Source: Alistipes sp. (lineage in GTDB: Bacteria > Bacteroidota > Bacteroidia > Bacteroidales > Rikenellaceae). Taken from it: a stretch of DNA of 8,170 nt. Shown here piece by piece: positions 1-7,486 of the stretch (position 1 is the first letter of the stretch; each line of letters starts with the position of its first letter). The notes beneath the pieces were generated by a model. That model was given only the letters and a program-made list of their open reading frames with translations. It searched no databases and had not been told where the DNA came from. The stretch spans positions 1 through 8,170 of the forward strand of contig JAGBYV010000140.1 of NCBI GenBank assembly GCA_017628595.1, in the 5' to 3' direction. Made by a program: the position numbers and the translations under genes.

Positions 1-1
1 C

Positions 2-475
2 ATACCCGCCATCTGGCCCATCGACCGCTCGAAGATGCGCAACAAGATCGGCGCCTTCGGCTACCGTGTCCACCCCGTATATCGTCAGTGGCGATTCCAT
101 AGCGGCGTGGATATGCCCGGTCGCATAGGCGATCCCATCTACGCCACGGGCGACGGCGTGGTGGAGTACGTCGAGCGCAGTCGTGCCCGCTATGGCTATG
201 GCACGCAGATACTTATCAACCACGGCTACGGTTACAAAACACGATATGCCCACCTCAATAAGCTGCTCGTCGAGCGAGGCGACACCATAACTCGCGGACA
301 GCTCATTGCCGAGATGGGCAACACGGGCGTATCCACTTCGCCCCACCTGCACTATGAGGTGATCTACAACCGCTCGCACGTTAACCCGATTAATTACTTC
401 GACCAGAATATGTCGGCCGAGGCCTACAAGAGCCTTATGCTGCAGATTCAGGACGCCAACTACGAGGCTGAATAA
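2..475 (+). CDS. M23 family zinc metallopeptidase (LytM domain), 5' partial
   Basis: Probable peptidoglycan endopeptidase, or a regulator of wall hydrolysis, acting outside the inner membrane. The frame is open from base 2 through the ATG at base 35. The codons before that ATG read IPAIWPIDRSK, typical of the lead-in to an M23 domain, so the true start and any signal peptide or coiled coil lie upstream of the window. Counting from the codon at base 2, the fold's FGYRVHP motif is near residues 19-25. The zinc ligands are H33 and D37 (HSGVD), with H84 (YAHL) and the HLH motif at H115/H117. All are intact, so the enzyme is probably active. A tail of about 25 residues after NPINYF resembles the tail of the next gene's product. 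The stop overlaps the next start by one base (TAATG), so the two are likely co-transcribed. The family is secure; the substrate bond cannot be told from sequence. Confidence 0.9.
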   Translation: MPAIWPIDRSKMRNKIGAFGYRVHPVYRQWRFHSGVDMPGRIGDPIYATGDGVVEYVERSRARYGYGTQILINHGYGYKTRYAHLNKLLVERGDTITRGQLIAEMGNTGVSTSPHLHYEVIYNRSHVNPINYFDQNMSAEAYKSLMLQIQDANYEAE

Positions 476-1401
476 TGCACAGAATCAAACGCATACGCAA
501 ACGTCGCATCATACGACTCATCATCCAGCTCTTTGCATGGGTTGGTGTGGCTCTGTTGTATTATTTCGGCTTCTCGCTGCTCTTCGACACCCCCGCCGAG
601 CATCGCATGCGTCTTTCGACCGACAAGCTGCGCGAAGAGTACGATGCGCTGAGCCAGCGCTACGACTCGCTGGAGATGGTTCTCGACAATATCACCGCCC
701 GCGATCAGAGTGTCTTCCGCTCGCTGTTCGAGGCCAACCCCTACGATATGGAGAGCGAGCAGAGCCAGGAGCGTCTTACGCTCTACGAGCAGAACATCAC
801 TAAGAGCAAACGAGAGCTTGCCGCAGAGCTCAAAAATGAGATCGACATCATGCAGTCAAAGGCTGCCGACCTTGAGGCTTCGTGGCGCAGAATCAAGGAG
901 CTGGGCGACGAGCAGGGCGACAAGAGCCGCAACATACCGTCGATACAACCCGTACTCAACAAGCAACTTACGCTGCTCACCGCAGGCTACGGCACAATAA
1001 TGAATCCCTTCTACCGCACACTGCGCTCTCATCAGGGCGTGGACTACGCCATGGCCGAGGGTTCGAGTGTCTTTGCTACGGCCGACGGCACCGTGCGCGA
1101 GGTATCGGACAAGAACTCTACGATGGGTAAGACCATCGTCATCGACCACGGCAACGGCTACCGCACATCATACAGCCACCTGCTCTCGACCCTTGTGCGT
1201 CGCGGACAGAAGGTGCAGCGAGGCGACGTGATCGCGCTCTCGGGCAACTCGGGACTCTCGCTGGCTCCGCACCTGCACTACGAGGTGCGCTACAACGACC
1301 TGCGCGTCGATCCCATCCACTACTTCTTTATGGAGCTCTCACCCGACGAGTATCAGCGCATCGTACGCATAGCGCAGTCGGGTATGCAGTCCTTCGACTA
1401 A
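475..1401 (+). CDS. Membrane-anchored M23 family metallopeptidase with coiled coil
   Basis: A 308-residue protein, probably a peptidoglycan hydrolase or hydrolase activator anchored in the inner membrane. Residues 1-14 are very basic (MHRIKRIRKRR). A hydrophobic segment follows at about 15-37, giving N-in/C-out topology by the positive-inside rule. Residues about 42-145 are charged and heptad-like, probably coiled coil. The M23 domain spans about 160-285, with H186 and D190 (HQGVD), H235 (YSHL) and H266/H268 (HLHYE) all present. Where the first gene has FGYRVHP, this one has GYGTIMNP, so it has diverged outside the zinc site. The ATG at 475 is chosen because it overlaps the upstream stop by one base and has GAGG seven bases upstream. 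That Shine-Dalgarno-like site is unusually good for this window. The layout recalls EnvC/NlpD/MepM-type wall-remodelling proteins of other bacteria, but no specific orthology is claimed. Confidence 0.92.
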   Translation: MHRIKRIRKRRIIRLIIQLFAWVGVALLYYFGFSLLFDTPAEHRMRLSTDKLREEYDALSQRYDSLEMVLDNITARDQSVFRSLFEANPYDMESEQSQERLTLYEQNITKSKRELAAELKNEIDIMQSKAADLEASWRRIKELGDEQGDKSRNIPSIQPVLNKQLTLLTAGYGTIMNPFYRTLRSHQGVDYAMAEGSSVFATADGTVREVSDKNSTMGKTIVIDHGNGYRTSYSHLLSTLVRRGQKVQRGDVIALSGNSGLSLAPHLHYEVRYNDLRVDPIHYFFMELSPDEYQRIVRIAQSGMQSFD

Positions 1402-1435
1402 GGGCAAAAAGTTATCAACAATCGCACCTGCGGGG

Positions 1436-1466
1436 TTTCTATTCCCACTTTATTTTGCTAACTTCG
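1436..1466 (+). promoter_or_regulatory. Candidate Bacteroidetes-type promoter upstream of addB
   Basis: TAACTTCG at 1459-1466 matches the Bacteroidetes -7 consensus TAnnTTTG at all but one position. TTTC at 1436-1439 could be a degenerate -33 element (consensus TTTG), with a 19-base spacing that is right for this promoter class. It lies in the only non-coding gap before the addB-like start. Both boxes are imperfect, so this is tentative. The start at 1485 has no clear Shine-Dalgarno sequence, as is common in this phylum. Confidence 0.4.
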
Positions 1467-1484
1467 TAGCAAATATAGAGAACC

Positions 1485-4337
1485 ATGCAACAAACATTCC
1501 TTCAGGAGGCAGCCGCCCGACTATACGAGCGCTATGGCGACGACATCTCGTCGCTGCGCATTGTGCTACCCTCACGTCGTGCCCGCCTCTTCTTTTCGGA
1601 TGCTCTGTCGGCGCTGACATCCAGACCCATATGGCAGCCCCGCTACATCTCGATGGATGACATTATGAGTCGCTACTCCACGCTTGCCGTGGGTGAAAAG
1701 CTGCGTCTCATCACCGAACTATACCGCATATATTCAGACTACCCGCCACACGAACCATTCGACAAGTTCTATTTCTGGGGCGAGATTCTGCTCTCGGATT
1801 TCGACCTTATCGACAAATATATGATCGATGCCGATATGCTCTTTCGCAACCTGTGCGACATCAAGGAGATAGAGGCCGACCTGTCGTACCTGAGCGAAGA
1901 TATGCGTCGTGTGATACACGCCTTCTGGAGCCACTTTGCCGACACTGCGGCTCTATCGACCGAGAAGCGAATCTTCCTTGACAGATGGCTCTCGCTGGCG
2001 CCCATTTACCACCGTCTGCGCGAGCGACTGACCTCGCTGGGCATTGCCTACACGGGTATGATCTACCGCTCGGCCGTGGAGAACATCGAGCAGGGCAACA
2101 CTCCCGAGGAAGAGGATTTCCGCTATGTATTCATCGGCTTCAATGCTCTTTCGGAGTGCGAGCGCCGAGTACTGAAGTATCTCGACCGCCAGGGGCGTTG
2201 CGACTTCCTGTGGGATTACGACTCGTTCTACACCGAGGACAAGAATCAGGAGGCCGGCTACTTCCTGCGCGACAACATCCGTGAGTTTAAACCTTTGGAT
2301 GATATAACACACGACAATTTCCTGTCTATCAACAAAAAGATAAACGCCATTTCGTGTGTATCAAATGTCGTTCAGTGCAAGCACGTAAACTCGCTTTTGC
2401 AGGAGATTTCGCCCTCTCTTACGTTCGACAAGCAGACCGCCATAGTCCTTACCGATGAGTCGCTGCTGCAACCCCTGCTGCACTCGCTGCCGCAAAGCGT
2501 TGCCGAGAATGTAAACGTCACGATGGGCTATCCGCTGCGTCAGACCACGGCATATTCGCTCATAGAGCGACTTATCGAGCTGCAGAAGCGCTGCCGCACC
2601 GGTTCACAGACCTCATTCTACCACGCCGACGTGGTGGGCATCCTGTCGCACCCCTACCTTAATGACTCACTGGGCGAAGTGGCCAGCAAGCTCCGCGAGC
2701 AGATCATCAAAGGCCGCTTTATCCGCATCGAGCAGGAGTTTTTCAACGTCCACGAATCGTTGTGTGTAATATTCTCACCCGCAGAAAGATATTCATCGTT
2801 ATCGAAATATTTGCTTCAGGCGCTGAACACCGTTGCACAACTCATCCCCAAGGGCGAGGAGCAATCGCGCCAGATAAGTTATCTGTCGCTCATTGCCGAC
2901 AACATATCCGACCTGAACAACGTAATAAAGGATTGCCAGATAGAGCTGTCCAACTCGATCTACACGTCGCTTCTGAGACGACATCTGCAGAGCGTACGCA
3001 TACCCTTCAGTGGCGAGCCCCTGCAGGGGTTGCAGGTGATGGGTATCCTCGAGACCCGAAACATAGATTTTCGAAACGTCATCCTGCTATCGGCCAGCGA
3101 CGATAACTTCCCCGGCAAGATAGGCAGCGCTTCGTCGTTCATACCCTACAATCTGCGTGCAGCATATGGCATACCCACGCCCGAGCACCACGAGAGCGTC
3201 TATGCCTACTACTTCTATCGACTGCTGCAGCGTGCCGAGCGCATCGACATACTCTATTGCTCGCACGCCGACGAGAAGAGCACCGGCGAGCAGAGCCGTT
3301 ACATATACCAGCTGGACTACGAGTCGCCCTACACGGTTCACCGCACAAACGTAGGCGTGGATGTGGCTCTCGACCAGCCGACCGAGCGCATAATCGAGAA
3401 GAGAGGCCGCATAGCCGAGGCTCTGCAACGGTACGTATGCGCTGATGGCGCAAGGGCCGAGCGAAGGCTTTCGCCCTCAGCATTCTCGCAATACATATCG
3501 TGCCCTATGCGCTTTTACCTAAGCGCTATAGCACGCATCAAATTAAGCGACACTTTATCCGAGGATGTCGATCATCCTATGTTTGGAAACATCCTCCACT
3601 CGGCCATGCAGCGACTCTACTCGCCACTTGCCGGTGTGGCAAACCCCGCCACCGATCTGGAGCATCTGCTCTCGTCGCACAGCGTCGAGCGCGCCGTCAA
3701 GGATGCCATCGACAAGGAGTACCTCAACAAGGAGAATGCCGACCAGAGCGAATACACCGGAACGCTGCTGCTGGTCAGAGATATCATCACAAAATATATC
3801 CGTCAGGGCATCATTCCCTACGACAAGCGCCACAACGACTTTGCCGTCAAGAGCTGCGAGGAAAAGATCTACACACCCTTCACGTTGAGCAATTCGCAGC
3901 AGGTGGAGATCGGCGGTATTGCCGACCGCATCGACTCGCTCGACTCGGGAGCGCTGCGTGTTGTTGACTACAAGACGGGCCGTGCCCATCTGAAAGCCTC
4001 AACGATAGAGGATATATTCGAGGGTGAGAAACGCGACGAGATGAAGTATCTCTTCCAGACGATGCTCTACTCAATGGTACTGCACCACTCACTCTCACGG
4101 GAGGTAGTCCCCTCGCTCTACTATGCCCGCGATATGAATCAGCCCAGCTACTCGCCTCGTCTGATAATCGACAGGCAGGAGGTCACCTACTCGGCCTTTG
4201 CCGTAGAGTTCGAAAAGCTGCTGCGTCAGAAGTTGGACGAGCTGTTCGATCTTCATACCCCATTTAAGTGTTGTCCCGAGCAGGAGAGCGGCAAGATATG
4301 CGCCTACTGCGACTTTAAAACCATATGCAAACGATGA
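1485..4337 (+). CDS. addB: AddB-like helicase-nuclease subunit, PD-(D/E)XK nuclease with Fe-S cysteines
   Basis: Likely nuclease/scaffold subunit of a cytoplasmic AddAB-type complex that resects double-strand DNA ends for recombination. It has 950 residues, against roughly 1,150 for Bacillus AddB. The N-terminus (IVLPSRRARLFFSDAL, about residues 26-41) resembles the AddB/RecC degenerate helicase fold, but no P-loop GxGK[ST] is present. A motif-V-like segment (VMGILETRNIDF) lies near residues 518-529. The C-terminal RecB-type nuclease has H705 (GNILH), D814 (GGIADRID) and D828-Y-K830 (VVDYKTG). C673 in YISCP plus C939, C942 and C948 (CAYCDFKTIC) form the C...CxxCx5C pattern that binds a 4Fe-4S cluster in AddB. 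The ATG at 1485 is the first in the frame after the spacer and precedes the conserved start by about 25 residues. The end overlaps addA, supporting a joint operon. The symbol rests on architecture and gene order; a generic PD-(D/E)XK nuclease label would be the cautious alternative. Confidence 0.88.
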   Translation: MQQTFLQEAAARLYERYGDDISSLRIVLPSRRARLFFSDALSALTSRPIWQPRYISMDDIMSRYSTLAVGEKLRLITELYRIYSDYPPHEPFDKFYFWGEILLSDFDLIDKYMIDADMLFRNLCDIKEIEADLSYLSEDMRRVIHAFWSHFADTAALSTEKRIFLDRWLSLAPIYHRLRERLTSLGIAYTGMIYRSAVENIEQGNTPEEEDFRYVFIGFNALSECERRVLKYLDRQGRCDFLWDYDSFYTEDKNQEAGYFLRDNIREFKPLDDITHDNFLSINKKINAISCVSNVVQCKHVNSLLQEISPSLTFDKQTAIVLTDESLLQPLLHSLPQSVAENVNVTMGYPLRQTTAYSLIERLIELQKRCRTGSQTSFYHADVVGILSHPYLNDSLGEVASKLREQIIKGRFIRIEQEFFNVHESLCVIFSPAERYSSLSKYLLQALNTVAQLIPKGEEQSRQISYLSLIADNISDLNNVIKDCQIELSNSIYTSLLRRHLQSVRIPFSGEPLQGLQVMGILETRNIDFRNVILLSASDDNFPGKIGSASSFIPYNLRAAYGIPTPEHHESVYAYYFYRLLQRAERIDILYCSHADEKSTGEQSRYIYQLDYESPYTVHRTNVGVDVALDQPTERIIEKRGRIAEALQRYVCADGARAERRLSPSAFSQYISCPMRFYLSAIARIKLSDTLSEDVDHPMFGNILHSAMQRLYSPLAGVANPATDLEHLLSSHSVERAVKDAIDKEYLNKENADQSEYTGTLLLVRDIITKYIRQGIIPYDKRHNDFAVKSCEEKIYTPFTLSNSQQVEIGGIADRIDSLDSGALRVVDYKTGRAHLKASTIEDIFEGEKRDEMKYLFQTMLYSMVLHHSLSREVVPSLYYARDMNQPSYSPRLIIDRQEVTYSAFAVEFEKLLRQKLDELFDLHTPFKCCPEQESGKICAYCDFKTICKR

Positions 4338-7300
4338 AGGAGCAACCCAGAGCCCTGATATTCAGCGCCAGCGCAGGTTCGGGCAAGACATACAACCTGG
4401 CATACAAATTCGTTCACGATACCATAAAGCACTTCCCCACGAAGCCCTATCTCTATCGTGCCATCCTTGCCGTGACCTTCACAAACAAGGCCACCGAGGA
4501 GATGAAACGCCGCATCCTCAAGGAGATAAACGATCTGATCGAGCACCCCTCAACGTGCAACTACATGAAGGATCTGAGGCGGGATCTTGCTTTGAGTCAG
4601 GAGCAGATAATGGATCGGGCGAAGGCTATCCGTTCGAGGATTCTTCACGACTACTCGCACTTTACCATCCTTACCATAGACAAATTCTTCCAGCGCATCC
4701 TGCGTGCTTTTATCAAGGAGCTTGGCATCGACCTCAATTACAACATCGAGCTCGACACCGACTCATTGCTTTCGCGCTCGACCGACTCCCTTATAGAGGA
4801 TATACCCCACACCGAGGAGCTGCAGCGCTGGATTATGGAGTTTGCACAGGAGCGCATCGACCAGAACAAGAGCTGGGATCTGCGCAGCGGCATCATATCG
4901 CTGGGTGGCGACATCTTCAAGGAGAGTAACAAGCTCACCATCGAGCAGGCACCATCAAAGCAAGCTCTGCGCGAGGCCATTGCCGAGGCCGAGAAGGAGG
5001 CTGCGGCGGCACGGGCCAAGGCCAAGTCACTGGCCTTGCAGGCCATCGAGAAGATGGACGGGGCGGGACTTACGGGCGATGAGTTCCAGTATCGTGCCGG
5101 CGGATTCATCAGCACCTTTAGGCGTGTAGCTGCAGGCGAGGAGCCATCGCTGGGATCGAGGGTAAGAGATAAAGCCAAGTCGCCCGATTCCTGGTCGAAG
5201 GTGGCTGCGGCACAGGCTCTGGCACCCGAACTGCAGCCTCTGCTAAGGCAGATCGTTGAGATATACGACAACCACGCAAAGCTATTCTCCACGCTACGCA
5301 TCATCAAGGCCAACTACCGCAGCTATGCCCTGCTGCAGGATATCTACAACAAGGTGGCCCAGATGTGCAAGGATGATGGCGTGATGCTGCTCTCCGAGAC
5401 AAAACACTTCCTCTCGCGCTTTATCGAGGGCAACGATGCTCCATTCATCTACGAGAAGACGGGCAACCGCTTCGAGCGCTTTATGATTGACGAGTTTCAG
5501 GACACTTCGCAAAAGGAGTGGGCAAACTTCATCCCGCTGCTACGCAATGCCATTGCCGAGGCCGAGGATACGGCCGTACTGATTGTGGGCGACATCAAGC
5601 AGTCGATCTACCGCTGGCGAGGTGGCGACTGGCGTATTCTGCAGCGTGGTGTAGCCACGGCGCTGGGCAGCGAGCATACGCACACTACGTTCAAGAAGGA
5701 GAACTACCGCAGTCTGCGTCAGATCGTAGACTTCAACAACGACGCCATAGGTCGCATCACCGAGGCCGACAACGCGGCACTCAACGCCATGCTCCAGTCG
5801 GCACTCGACGGGCAGGAGATCTCACGCGATACATACAACGAGCTGCACAACTCCCTGCACGATGCATATATATCATACGACCAGGAGGTTAAGCGCCAAT
5901 CCACCAAGGATGGCTACGTACGCGTAGAGCTCTTCGACAAGGAGGAGGAGCCTCCCATCGTCGAGTACATCGAGAGTGCCATTGCCCGAGGCTACGCCTA
6001 CAAGGATATACTGATCCTGTGCCGTAGCAAGAGCGAGGGTGCACGCGCAGCGAAGATTCTGCTCGACTACAAGCAGCGCAACAACACGTTCAACATCATG
6101 ACGCAGGATTCGCTCATCGTGGGTAACGCCTCGATAAGCAACTTCATAATCGCCACGCTGCGTCTTACACAGGAGCGCAGCGACAGCATAAGCCTTGCCA
6201 TCTACAACGACTATCTATCGCAGCCATACGACCAGCCTCTAAGCGAGGAGCAGGACAATTGGCTCACATCCATCAGCCAGCTCTCGCCCGAGCAGGCCTT
6301 CGAGCATATTGTCAAGCACCACTCGCTGGAGTCCCGCCGCGATGAGATAGCCTACCTGCAGGCCATCCACGAGCAGATTGTTCAGTTCTGCTCATCGAAG
6401 GTGGCCGACATCAACCTCTTCCTGCAGGCGTGGGACGACGGAGGCAAGGATGCGGCGCTGAGTGTCGAGATGAACGACTCTACAATCGAGCTGCTCACCA
6501 TCCACAAGGCCAAAGGACTGGAGAAGAAGGTTGTAATCATCCCCTACTGCTCCTGGTCGCTCGACCCGATGACCAACAGCCACATATGGGCTACGCCCGA
6601 CAATGGGGATGATATACTGGCGTCGCTGGGTCGCTTCCCAGTGAATTACACCGAGGAGATGACTACGGCAATCTTCGCCGACGAATACTACCGCGAGAAG
6701 GTCTATTCGCACGTCGATGCCATCAACCTGCTCTATGTTGCACTGACACGCGCCGGCGAGGAGCTCTACATCTGCATTCCCCAGGGGCCACGTATGCGCA
6801 AGCAGAATGTGGGCGCACTGCTGTGGGATGCCATAAGTGGCGAGAAGAACCAGACGCTCACAGTTATAGAGTATGGCGAGCAGAGCGCTCCGGCAGCGAG
6901 TAGCGAGGAGGCTGCCTCTTCACAGAACATACTGCTTGAGGCATACCCCACATCCACACAGGCTATGCACCTTCGCATTCAGGATCAGCGCTACTTCGAG
7001 GAGGATGGCCAGCGCCACCTCTCGGCACGCAACATCGGCATTGTAATGCACTCTATATTGAGCCAGGCAACATCGACCGATGAGGTCAAGGAGGGTATCG
7101 ACCGCCTGCTGAAGCAGGGCCGCATAAGCCCCTCGCAGGCCGAGGAGCTATGCTCAACCATTGACCGTGAGTTTGCTCGCCCACAGGTTAAGGAGTGGTT
7201 TGGCGAGTGGGATGATGTGCGCTGCGAGAACGATATACTCTGCTCCGACGTAACCGGCACACGACGTCCCGACCGTGTGATGATTCGTGGCACGCGTGCC

Positions 7301-7456
7301 GTTGTTGTCGATTACAAGTTCGGCGAGGAGCACGCCCCGCAGCACTCGCGACAGATAAAACAGTACATTTCGTTGCTGCAGCAGATGGGTTATAGCGAGA
7401 TTGAGGGCTATTTATGGTATCTCTCGACTGGCAAGATTGTAAAAATTGAGAATTAA
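4325..7456 (+). CDS. addA: AddA-like UvrD-family helicase with C-terminal nuclease
   Basis: Probable ATP-driven 3'-5' helicase and nuclease subunit of the AddAB-type complex. It has 1043 residues, against about 1,230 for Bacillus AddA. Motifs are in superfamily 1A order: Walker A SASAGSGKT with K21/T22; Ia TFTNKATEEM near 50-59; Walker B D389-E-F-Q-D393; III GDIKQSIYRWRGG at 422-434; IV NYRS near 460-463; V TIHKAKGLE at 725-733; VI YVALTRA with R809. The C-terminal nuclease has H909, D983 (RPDR) and D996-Y-K998 (VDYK), so it should be active. An Ala/Glu/Lys-rich helical stretch at about 215-250 is probably part of subdomain 1B. The frame can begin at 4325 (13-base overlap with addB) or at the ATG at 4334, which makes an ATGA stop-start overlap and removes three residues. 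Neither has a Shine-Dalgarno site, so coupled translation is likely. I kept the longer form. The nuclease end distinguishes it from UvrD/PcrA/Rep. Confidence 0.92.
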   Translation: MQTMKEQPRALIFSASAGSGKTYNLAYKFVHDTIKHFPTKPYLYRAILAVTFTNKATEEMKRRILKEINDLIEHPSTCNYMKDLRRDLALSQEQIMDRAKAIRSRILHDYSHFTILTIDKFFQRILRAFIKELGIDLNYNIELDTDSLLSRSTDSLIEDIPHTEELQRWIMEFAQERIDQNKSWDLRSGIISLGGDIFKESNKLTIEQAPSKQALREAIAEAEKEAAAARAKAKSLALQAIEKMDGAGLTGDEFQYRAGGFISTFRRVAAGEEPSLGSRVRDKAKSPDSWSKVAAAQALAPELQPLLRQIVEIYDNHAKLFSTLRIIKANYRSYALLQDIYNKVAQMCKDDGVMLLSETKHFLSRFIEGNDAPFIYEKTGNRFERFMIDEFQDTSQKEWANFIPLLRNAIAEAEDTAVLIVGDIKQSIYRWRGGDWRILQRGVATALGSEHTHTTFKKENYRSLRQIVDFNNDAIGRITEADNAALNAMLQSALDGQEISRDTYNELHNSLHDAYISYDQEVKRQSTKDGYVRVELFDKEEEPPIVEYIESAIARGYAYKDILILCRSKSEGARAAKILLDYKQRNNTFNIMTQDSLIVGNASISNFIIATLRLTQERSDSISLAIYNDYLSQPYDQPLSEEQDNWLTSISQLSPEQAFEHIVKHHSLESRRDEIAYLQAIHEQIVQFCSSKVADINLFLQAWDDGGKDAALSVEMNDSTIELLTIHKAKGLEKKVVIIPYCSWSLDPMTNSHIWATPDNGDDILASLGRFPVNYTEEMTTAIFADEYYREKVYSHVDAINLLYVALTRAGEELYICIPQGPRMRKQNVGALLWDAISGEKNQTLTVIEYGEQSAPAASSEEAASSQNILLEAYPTSTQAMHLRIQDQRYFEEDGQRHLSARNIGIVMHSILSQATSTDEVKEGIDRLLKQGRISPSQAEELCSTIDREFARPQVKEWFGEWDDVRCENDILCSDVTGTRRPDRVMIRGTRAVVVDYKFGEEHAPQHSRQIKQYISLLQQMGYSEIEGYLWYLSTGKIVKIEN

Positions 7457-7468
7457 TGAGTATCTTTG
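7436..7468 (+). promoter_or_regulatory. Candidate Bacteroidetes-type promoter for the cvfB-like gene
   Basis: TATCTTTG at 7461-7468 is an exact match to the -7 consensus TAnnTTTG. A possible -33 box is ATTG at 7436-7439 (spacing 21) or the adjacent TTGT (spacing 20), both imperfect and both within the last codons of addA. Transcription would begin around 7472-7476, giving a 5' leader of only 10-15 bases before the ATG at 7487. This suggests the last gene can be transcribed independently of the addBA operon. Confidence 0.6.
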
Positions 7469-7486
7469 CCCAATAATTACAAAGAA

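Noticed and set aside
1411..1419. GTTATCAACA as a possible DnaA box
   Set aside because: It has one mismatch to TTATCCACA, occurs once, and has no cluster, AT-rich unwinding region or dnaA/dnaN neighbours.
1432..1456. GGGG...CCC followed by T-rich sequence as a terminator after the M23 genes
   Set aside because: The stem would be only three or four pairs with one G-T pair, too weak to call.
3500..3967. 155-codon + strand open frame in another frame of addB
   Set aside because: It lies over the AddB nuclease domain, whose catalytic motifs are in the main frame. Its translation is Arg/His/Cys-rich with no domain features.
4970..5060. Ala/Glu/Lys-rich stretch in AddA as a repeat or inserted domain
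   Set aside because: There is no exact DNA repeat. Helical charged segments are normal in the 1B subdomain of this helicase family.
4738..5313. 191-codon minus-strand open frame inside addA
   Set aside because: It gives a Ser/Ala/Arg-rich translation typical of a reverse-frame shadow of a GC-rich gene, lying wholly within conserved addA coding sequence.
1485..7456. A nuclease-helicase pair that could be an anti-phage defence module
   Set aside because: The gene order, Fe-S cysteine pattern, paired PD-(D/E)XK domains and full AddA motif set match the housekeeping AddAB recombination complex. No mobile-element or other defence genes flank it.
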